A stretch of DNA of 64,000 nt, taken from contig CP096136.1 of NCBI GenBank assembly GCA_023213215.1, positions 1,612,001-1,676,000 on the forward strand. Direction: 5' to 3'. Made by a program: the position numbers and the translations under genes. This stretch comes from Flavobacterium sp. JAD_PAG50586_2. GTDB taxonomy: Bacteria; Bacteroidota; Bacteroidia; Flavobacteriales; Flavobacteriaceae. Below, piece by piece: positions 52,582-61,600 of this stretch. Below the pieces are notes generated by a model. It did no database searches. It was not told where the DNA came from and saw only the letters and a program-made list of their open reading frames with translations. Within the stretch, counting starts at the first letter, position 1; each line of letters opens with the position of its first letter.

Positions 52582-52796
52582 TAATTTGTCTACTAAGAAG
52601 TAATAAGAAAACGAAAGGCTGAAGTCAAAAAAATGACAGTCATAATGGATATAGATACCATATTGCCAACTCATTCGCTTAACACTAGCAAGCCAGCCCT
52701 TTCCTAACCTTAGTTTTCTACAATCCGTCCATTTTATAAAGTGACCTACCCTAATATTATTTCCACTTCTGTAAGTATGATTTGAGTTAACCACAA
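52582..52796. other. Gene-free stretch downstream of the tandem array
   Basis: AT-rich sequence without a convincing gene, promoter or RNA. A 94-codon minus-strand reading frame (52528-52812) covers it but begins inside the ompA-gene terminator and ends in the tandem array, so it is treated as spurious. Confidence 0.5.
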
Positions 52797-52828
52797 AAAA
52801 ATCCCGCCACAATTAAGCGGCGGGATTT
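52797..52828 (-). terminator. Intrinsic terminator of the adhesin operon
   Basis: AATCCCGCC and GGCGGGATT form a 9-bp GC-rich stem around a loop of about 10 bases, with A- and T-runs on the flanks. It lies after the stop of the PD40/OmpA gene. Confidence 0.9.
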
Positions 52829-52851
52829 TGATATTTATTTTATGCTGATGC

Positions 52852-54719
52852 TTATTTCACAATCAGGAATTCAGAACGTCTGTTTTGAGCATGTTGCTCT
52901 TCAGTACAGTCTTTACCGCAATCTACTTTAGGCTCTAATTCTCCCATTCCTTTAGCAGAGATTCTGCTTGGATCAATTCCTTTAGAGATTACGTATTGTC
53001 TTGTCGATTTAGCTCTTCTGTCAGACAGCCTTTCGTTGTATTTTTCAGTTCCTCTGTTATCGGTATGTGCTTTAGCTATGATAACCATATTGCTGTTGGT
53101 TTGCATTACCTGAACTAATTTGTCTAACTCAAATGCTCCTTCTCTGGTAATATTACTTTTGTCATATTCAAAAAGATTGGATTTAACACCACTTCAGTTG
53201 TTTTGATAATATCTTCTATCGGAGATAATGCAGCGTCAACTTTTGCAGTTGGCCCTTTACTTTTATTAACCGCAAAAGTATTTCCTTCGAAACCATCTTT
53301 TGAAGCCTGAACAACATAAGGTTTGTCGCATTCCACTCTGTAAGTAACCTCACCTTTAGCATTTGACATTTCCGTAGCGATAACATTTTTCTTATCGTCA
53401 AGTATAGATACACTTGAGTTTGTTAAAATAGCACCTGTTTTAGCGTTAGTAACAACCACTAATACATCAACACCACAAATTGGGCTTACCGCAAAGATAT
53501 CATCGTTACCGTTTCTGTTACTGGATAAGAACCCTGCATTTTTAACAGCGTTAAAAGTAAATGCAAAATCATCTTTTTCAGTATTTACGGGTGCTCCTAA
53601 GTTAGAAGCATCGCTACCATTTGACAAATCAGCTTTATAGACATCTAAACCACCTAAACCTTGTTTTCCTGCAGATGCAAAGTACAATGTTTTGTTGTCA
53701 TCTGCTATAAAGGGGAAACTCTCATTACCTTCAGTATTTACTTTGACTCCTAAGTTTTGAGGCTCTCCATAAGTTCCATCATCGTTAATGGCAACTTTCC
53801 AGATATCGGTTCCACCAATACTACCAGGCCTGTTAGAGGTAAAATATAATGTCTTACCATCTCTGCTTAAGCTAGGGTTACTATTAGAATAAGTTTTATC
53901 ATTAAAAGAAACTTCTTCTATATTCCCCCATTTGTCGCCAGTTTTGGTGGTCTTAAATAAGTAAACCTGACTGATTTTAGCGTTCGCTTTTTTGTCTTTC
54001 TGAGATTCTTTTTCTTTGAAACTTTCACTCGAAAAATACGCAGTTTTACCGTCAGCGCTAATAGTTATTGGACCATCATGCCATCTGGAATTTAAATCAC
54101 CTACTGGGGTTGCATTGGTAACCTTTCCATCGGAGTCATAATCTGCTCTGTAGATATCCAAATAAGGCTCATCTGTCCAGCCATAGGTTTTACGGGCACC
54201 ATTTCTTGCGCTGGTAAAATAAACGGCGTTGTCATAAAGTACCGCTCCAAAGTCAGATTTATCACTACTGATATCTGAAGGATTAACATTAAATAATTTT
54301 GTCTTATCTAATAACTTCGGAACATAATTAGGATTTTGCTTGAATGCAATAGCACGTGAATCCGAAGGTGCTGCCGCAGCAAATTTCTGCATTTGCTTGT
54401 TGGCTTCTTCATACTTTCCATCTGCTTTTAGCATTTGCGCGTAACGGTAGTACGTTTCAGCATCCTGATTTGTATCGGTTACTTTAGCATACCATTTAGC
54501 CGCTTCTTTAGTATTAAAAACGTTATAGTAACTTTCGGCCAATTGCTTATAAACATAAGAATCGCCTTTATCATTTTCCACCAATCTGAGGTATTCTTTA
54601 GCAGCATCAACATATTCAAATCTGGCGAATAGTTTGTCTGCTGCCGCAGTGCTTTTATTTTGAGCCGATATTGTAAAACTAATGGCTACAAAACTTAATG
54701 TTATATATAGATTTTTCAT
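52852..54719 (-). CDS. PD40/OmpA family protein (PorE-like), frame broken by a one-base deletion
   Basis: Signal peptide (MKNLYITLSFVAISFTISAQ), TPR-like repeats at about 22-125, a PD40/WD40-like beta-propeller at about 165-405 (YSNSNPSLSRDGKTLYFTSN, then PGSIGGTDIWK), a carboxypeptidase-regulatory-like domain at about 415-500, and an OmpA C-terminal domain. The frame is lost at a T5 run of the coding strand (53170-53174); the OmpA domain follows in the -1 frame (EYDKSNITREGAFELDKL, then AHTDNRGTEKYNERLSDRRA and NRRSEF). One more T gives about 620 residues. OmpA domains bind peptidoglycan, and PD40-TPR-OmpA proteins belong to T9SS-related loci. It is the last gene of the adhesin operon. Confidence 0.88.
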
Positions 54720-54741
54720 TTTTAGGATTGCTTTTATTAGG

Positions 54742-55662
54742 TTAGAAATATCTTGGTGAACGTGATACTTTTTTCGGGAAGTTCAAATCAAATAATATCA
54801 TTACCTCGTGAGAAGAACTAGCTACTACATTTAAATCTGAAACAATATGGTCATAAGCATATCCTACTCTTAAATTTGGAGTTATGGCAAAGTTTACCAT
54901 CGCTCCAAAGGAATCTTCCAGTCTATAAGTGGCTCCTAATTCTAACTTGTCATACAACAAAAAGTTAGTAGAAAGATCTAAAGATGTTGGTGCATCTACT
55001 GACGACTTAATCATCGCGAAAGGTTTGAATTTTAAGTTCGGATTAAGATCAAATACATAACCTCCAGTTAGGAAATAGTGCATAACGTCTGTTCCGTACT
55101 CTCTTCCGTTAAAATCCAAATATTTAGTTTTTAACATATTCGGAACCGATAGCGCGATATAGTATTTATTCGTGTAATAGAATAAACCTGTCCCGATGTT
55201 CAAAAAGGTATTATTTGGGTTTGATGCATAAAACGGATCTGATGTAGAAGGTTGCGGCAACGTTGGATATATAGTTGCAAAATCAATTTTATGCATGGTT
55301 AAACCAGCTTTCAGACCGAAAGCTAGTTTATGTTCACCACCTAAATTTAAGGTATAAGAGAAATCTCCATATACATTGGTTTCCTCAACAGGTCCAATCT
55401 TATCTGAAATAACAGAAAGACCAAGACCCACATTTCTGCCAACTGGACTGTGGGCAAAGAAAGTACCTGTTTCCGGAGCGCCATCTATACCAACCCATTG
55501 AGCTCTGTATAGCAAACCGCCGGATAAACTTTCTTTTGAACCAGCATAAGCCGGGTTTATTACACTCATGTTGTACATGTATTGAGTGTAATGGGGATCT
55601 TGCTGTGCTTTTAACTCGTTAATCGCTAAAGCCAATATCGCAATGAAATATATTTTCTTCAT
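54742..55662 (-). CDS. PorP/SprF family type IX secretion system membrane protein
   Basis: A 306-residue outer-membrane barrel with a signal peptide (MKKIYFIAILALAINELKA). The hallmark start of the mature protein, QQDPHYTQYMYNMSVINPAY, followed by AGSK is the PorP/SprF signature. SprF in F. johnsoniae is needed to secrete and attach the adhesin SprB, and related proteins pair with single type B adhesins. Here the gene lies 36 bases after the giant type B adhesin and 22 bases before the PD40/OmpA gene, so it is the likely dedicated partner. An alternative TTG start lies 24 bases upstream, but the signal peptide favours this one. Confidence 0.95.
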   Translation of the reverse strand: MKKIYFIAILALAINELKAQQDPHYTQYMYNMSVINPAYAGSKESLSGGLLYRAQWVGIDGAPETGTFFAHSPVGRNVGLGLSVISDKIGPVEETNVYGDFSYTLNLGGEHKLAFGLKAGLTMHKIDFATIYPTLPQPSTSDPFYASNPNNTFLNIGTGLFYYTNKYYIALSVPNMLKTKYLDFNGREYGTDVMHYFLTGGYVFDLNPNLKFKPFAMIKSSVDAPTSLDLSTNFLLYDKLELGATYRLEDSFGAMVNFAITPNLRVGYAYDHIVSDLNVVASSSHEVMILFDLNFPKKVSRSPRYF

Positions 55663-55698
55663 TTTGTTTTGTTTTTTTGAATGCAAATTATATAGTTG

Positions 55699-58600
55699 TT
55701 ATTGTGCTCTATTGATGTAAATCCAACCTGTTTCGGTTTTACCTGCATTCATGTCTATGACATAGAAATAAGTTCCGTCCGGTAATTCGTCGCCGTCATC
55801 AGATTTTCCTCCCCAACTGTTAACATAATTAGCTTGTGAAAATACTTTCATTCCTAATCTGTTAAAGATAGTCAGTTGCTTAACATCAAATCCTGTAAGA
55901 TCGAATGTGTCGTTGAAACCATCGTTGTTCACAGAAATACCTTTCTGAATCTGACAGGCAATTGACGCAACATCAAAAGGAGCAGACTGTGTAGAACAAC
56001 CATCAACAGTAACCGTAAGGGTATAAATACCTGCCGCTGGTACGTTTAGGCTTTGATCTGTTCCTACTTCAGTGCCTGCTGCATTTTCCCAAGAGAATGT
56101 AGCATTTGGATCAAAAGAACCAGTAGCTTCTAGTACATAAACGCTTTGACATCCACCATTAAGTGCGATTACAATCGGACTTAACTTGGCTATTGTTGCA
56201 GTTTGACTTCCCGCATTCTGACATAGACCCGTATTGATAGGTAATGTATAGGTAATAACAGTTGCCGGCGCTCCAGGGGTTAATAGAGATACATTAACTT
56301 CACCCGTTACTGGATCAACTAATGGTGTTGGTCCAAAGGTTCCACCTGTAACAAATCCTGCAGCTAAAATAGGCATCTGATTTACTGTATCTCCAGCACA
56401 TACCGGAGAACTATATTGGAAACCTACCACTGGGTCGGTAGCCGGAGTAATAACAATCGGAGCTGTGTCTGTGGTTATATCCTGACAAGTGCTTGCATTA
56501 GCAGCAACTGTATAAGTTACTGTGTAAGAACCAGCGGCACTAAGAACTAAATCAATTACGCCCGTTGTTGGGTTAATTACTAAACCTGCCGGAGAAAAGG
56601 TAAATGTTCCTCCTGGTGTAAAGTTGGCATCTAAATTTGGTGCTAACGTTGCCTGAGCAATTTTACAGATAGGTGTAGTATAATTAAATTCTACTGTAGG
56701 AGTAGTAACCGCTCTAATTTCAATGTCAAAGGTACCAACATCAGCAGCCTGACACGTTATAGGGTCGAATAAAACTTCATATTTAATTCTGTGTATGCCA
56801 ACTGATGATGAAGCTAAATTCACTTCGCCAGTCGAGGCATTAATTACTAATCCTGTTGAAAATGCAGTATCTTCTGAATACGTTCCACCAGAGGTAAATC
56901 CAGTAGCTGATGTATCAGGAAGCACTAGTGTTGCAGAATCCTGGCATACAGGTGTTGTATAACTAATTGTTGTTACAGTAGGAACTGTACCTACAACTGG
57001 TCCAACAGTTACATCGAATGGCAATGAGAAACATCCGGTATCTAAATTGTGAACCGTAATAGTATGTGGTCCTGTAGCAACACCGGTAAATGTAGTAGAC
57101 GATTGGTAAGTACCACCATCTAAACTATATTCGTATGTCGCTGAAGCTGGAGTAAATTGTCCAACACCGGTATACTGTTCCGGATCGTGAATTGTCCAGT
57201 CCGCAGCATTAAATGTTGTGCTCGGAGCTACAGCGGTGTTATTTCTTTCATAGTTGTATCCATTCTGGCCTCCAGGTGTAAATATTGTTCCGTCAGTCAT
57301 TCCCCATATATCAATATCGACATCAGCCAATGTTGACAATCGGATGTTGTCATTATTATTAACACCAGCACAGGTAGGGAAAGAAAGAGCTGGAGTAATA
57401 CCGCCTTCATTTGCGGAGTTACTAACGCTAATCACAATAGTGCTGTTATTGTTTAAAATTCCTGAAAGAACGTTATCACAATTAGTAGAAGGTGCGGCAC
57501 CTCCATTGTTAAATGTTCTTAATTTGTAATTACTCAAATCTACCGGTGCTCCAGTCCCATTGAAGATTTCAATGTAAGTCATTGACTGTGCATTAGCATC
57601 AGTTACTTCTGAAATGAACAGGTTAGTTGGTAAGTTAGTGGAATTAAGCGGACTTGTAACCTCAATTGTTCCAGTGGATAAAGTACATGTTGGATCCGTT
57701 ACAGTAACTGTTGGAGCCGGTAATGTTTCGAATGAAGCTACACCAGTTGCAGGAGCCGAAGTACAGCTCAAGGCAGATATTGAAATACTGTCTAATAAAT
57801 TTCCAATACTTGGGCTTCCTCCTGTACTAGATACAGAAACGAAGCGTAAAGTATAGTTATTTCCACTACCTGTTGGTATGGTATAGTTAACTGTATGTAA
57901 TGCCCATGTAGTTCCATCAGTAAAGTTTCCTAAACTAACATACGGTCCTCCCACTGGTCCTATCTCAACTCCAACGACATCATTGCCCTGACGGCCTCTG
58001 TGCGCAAAAGAAACGGAAATAGTTGTTCCGGGAATGACAACAAACTCTTGGAATAATGTACCAACAAGGTTAGCATTTAATTCAGCAAGCTGATTTCCTG
58101 AATAAGCGGTTACACTTTCAAATCCTGGAGGCCATAATTCAATTATTCCATCTGAAGCTGTGGTATCCCAACAAGGGACAAGGTTTTCATTAAACAAGTT
58201 TGGGGTATTACCAGTTGCTGTAGGGGTTTCAAAATCTGTATTACAGAAAGTGGTTACCTGATCGATAACAACAGTATAATTTCCTGGCACTGTTGTAGTA
58301 AACGAAGCTACGTTTCCAGGGTCTGCAACTCCGGCAGGTACTGTCCATGTATAAGTGTAAGTACCAGGAATTGCTGGAGTAGCAACTATTGTTCCTGAAG
58401 AACCAGGACAGAACGTTGGATTATTTACAGTAACTACTAACGGTGGATTAACAACGATAGTTAAGGTTGTTGTTAGTGCACATTGTCCTGTATCAGGAGT
58501 AAACGTATAAGTAGTTGTCTGGGTATTGTCTAATGCTGGAGACCAAACACCTGTTATGCCATTATTAGATGTTGTTGGCAAAGGTGTAATCGCACCATTT

Positions 58601-61600
58601 GGACAGATAGGTGGTACCGCATTAAAGGTAGGTACAATCGTTAGTGGTAAAACTTGAATTGTCATACTCACTGATCCTACACAATTTCCAGAAGTTGGTG
58701 TAAAGGTATAGGTCGTTGTTTGTGTATTATCCAATGCTGGTGACCAAGTCCCTACAATAAAGTCCGGAGCGTTAGATGTCGTTGGTAAATCCGCTAAAGG
58801 AGCGCCAGGACATATCGGCGCCACTTGAGTAAATGTAGGTGTAGTTGACCCCACACCGATTGTCATGGTCGTTGGCACAGCGCACTGACCAGGTGTAGGT
58901 GTAAAGGTATAGGTAGTCGTTTGTGTATTGTCAATTGCCGGAGACCAGGTTCCCGTAATTGGCGGACTATCATTTGAAGATGTTGGCAAATCAGCCAACG
59001 GATCATTTGGACAGATTGGTGCCACCTGAGTAAAGGTAGGCTCTGGCGCATCAATGATTGTAATAGTACGTGATGGATTACTTCCTATACAAACTACACC
59101 GCCCGGTAAAGCATAAGTAACGGTATAAACTCCAGGTGAACTGCCACTTGGTGTAATGGCACCCGTTGCTACGTTAATGGCCAAACCACCATTTGGAGAT
59201 GCAGAAAACGAACCTCCTCCAGTGCCTGTTAAAGTAGGTACTTGTGGCGTAGTTATCACATTACAAAAGGATAGCGCATCATAATCAAAACTCGCTGTTG
59301 ATGGTGCTGTGATATTGATAGTATAAGATTTTATCTTTTCAACACAAGTTGGATCAGTTGTAGCTGCAACTGTATTAGTTACTACATAATTTCCTGGTGC
59401 ACTCGCCATAATATCTATTTGCCCTGTTAATGAACCTGAGTTAGTTCCTGAATCAACAAATACTAATCCTGGTGTTATAGTTGAAGAGAATACGCCAGCT
59501 ACCGAACCTTGTTGTATTATAGGAAGCGGGTTAGGAGTACTTGGGTCTTTACAGAATGAGGCAGGCACATAACTGAAAAATGCGTCCGGACAACAGTTGG
59601 TTGTTCCGCTTCCTGGAACAGTTGCATTATTTTGCGTCAAACTGATGAATCCAGGCTGATTAGAGAAATTAGTAATCAGGATGATATAATATTGACCCGC
59701 CACGGCGTTGGCAATATTTAACGTTTCTGTAGGAGCAGCAGAGAAGCTACATCCGGTTAGTTGTGTTACTGGTACTCCAATTCCAGGAGGAGCATAAGGT
59801 TGGGCTGAACCAATGAAAAGACAAGCCGCATCCTGATCGGTGAAAGGACCCCATGCAGCATAATCCACATCACGATCCGGAGCACCTCCAGGTGTTGAAG
59901 ATTGCGTCAAGGTGTAATTTATAGGTCCGCTAGTAGCAACCTGAATGGTAAAATATGCTGGATTAGGAGAAGAATTTAAACATCCTATAGTTCCTAACCC
60001 TGGTACTACACCTACCGTATTGGCATAATCTGTAAGGCTACAAACCGTAGAGGCAGTAGGACAGGTTGACGGAGTGGAGATACATAAGTTAAAGTTTACC
60101 GTTTGTGGAGTGTTACCATTAGAGTAAATCCGTATATAATAGGTATTTCCTATTGTCAATCCATTCAACACGCCCGAAACAGCATTCGCTGCACTACAAA
60201 ATATTTGTGTTAATGTACCGCACACTCCTGAATAAGCTGCGAAATTTAAATTAGTAGTTGATCCTGTGATACTTTGTACGGAAACGTTGAGATAGGAATT
60301 CGTAGCTACGAACTGGAACCATACATCATCATCTGCAGTTCCTACGCATGGTGCGATAGGAGCAGGATTTGATGCTGTAGCACCGGTCAAAGTACCAGGC
60401 GTTACCTGTTGGCAAACAGCTGCAGAGTTTACTGGTGCAAAAATAGCCCCGTCACAATTATCATTGATTATTAACGTTGCAAAAGTAGCTCCATTAGACC
60501 ACAAACTGGTTCCGCCCGCAGGACAAACGGATCTCACGTAAAAGGTATATTGAGTTCCAGGCGTTAGTCCTGTAAACTGCGCCGGATTAGTAGAAACTGT
60601 TACCCATCCTGTAGTGGTGGTAGGAAGCGGAGCAGGTTGGCCTGCTAGTACTAGATATACCTGCCATTGCGTCACGTTCGGATTTAATTCAGTCCACCCT
60701 AAAAGTGCGGAAGTTGAAGTGATGGCTTCGGATGTCAATGTTGTTGGCTTAGGACACTGTGGTGCCGGAGAACAGGTTACATTAGCTAACCATCCATCAC
60801 GAACTCCGGAACCGTCACTTCTGAAAACAAACGTTAAACATCCGGTAGGACTTGATGATGTAAACGGACCAGGCAGGTTAGCTCCCGTTAAAGGACCCCA
60901 ATAGGCACCGTCTAAAGCAGCAAGAGGGCCATTACCATCTGTATTAGCACTTGGAAGTAGAACTGACGGAGCAGCGATTCCGTTACCGTCATATACATAA
61001 AGTCCATCCCAGGTTGCCTCGGTGTTGAAAGAAGTAAAGGTAACGGTAACTGTTTCACCAGGAGTAGTTGGGCAAATAACCGTAGTAATATTTTCACCGT
61101 CGTCATAGACAGCGGAAGGGCCTCCTGAGTCTACGAAGTTTCCACCGCAAACGGGTGGAGCAACAAGCGTTGTTATGGTTACAGGAGCACAAGTCCAGTT
61201 GCTGGTTGAAGTTCCGCAATTAGCTCTTACATATATGTCGTAACATGATACAGAATCTAATCCTGTAAGTGTGTAAGGTGGTGCAACTGTAGTAGATACA
61301 TTTGGTACTGTGGCTGCTGTTGGAGCAGGAGATCCACAGTCTACGTAATAAATATCCCATGCATTAGCTACTGAAGCATCAGCATTGGCAGGTTGCGCCC
61401 AGTTTAGTACAGCAGAATTATGGGTAATTGTTCCCGCTGTTAAGCTAATTGGCATTGCACAGGTTGCTGGTGGAGCACAGGTTACGCTGGCTACCCATCC
61501 GGCATTTTGTACGGTAGCATTACTTCTGAAAACAAAAGTAAGGCATCCGTCAGCTGATGTTGAATTAAATTCACAAGGTATGGTAGTTCCCCAATATCCA

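Noticed and set aside
52528..52812. 94-codon minus-strand reading frame (MWRDFFVVNSNHTY...)
   Set aside because: It begins within the terminator of the PD40/OmpA gene and ends inside the degenerate tandem array, has no promoter, and matches no family I know.
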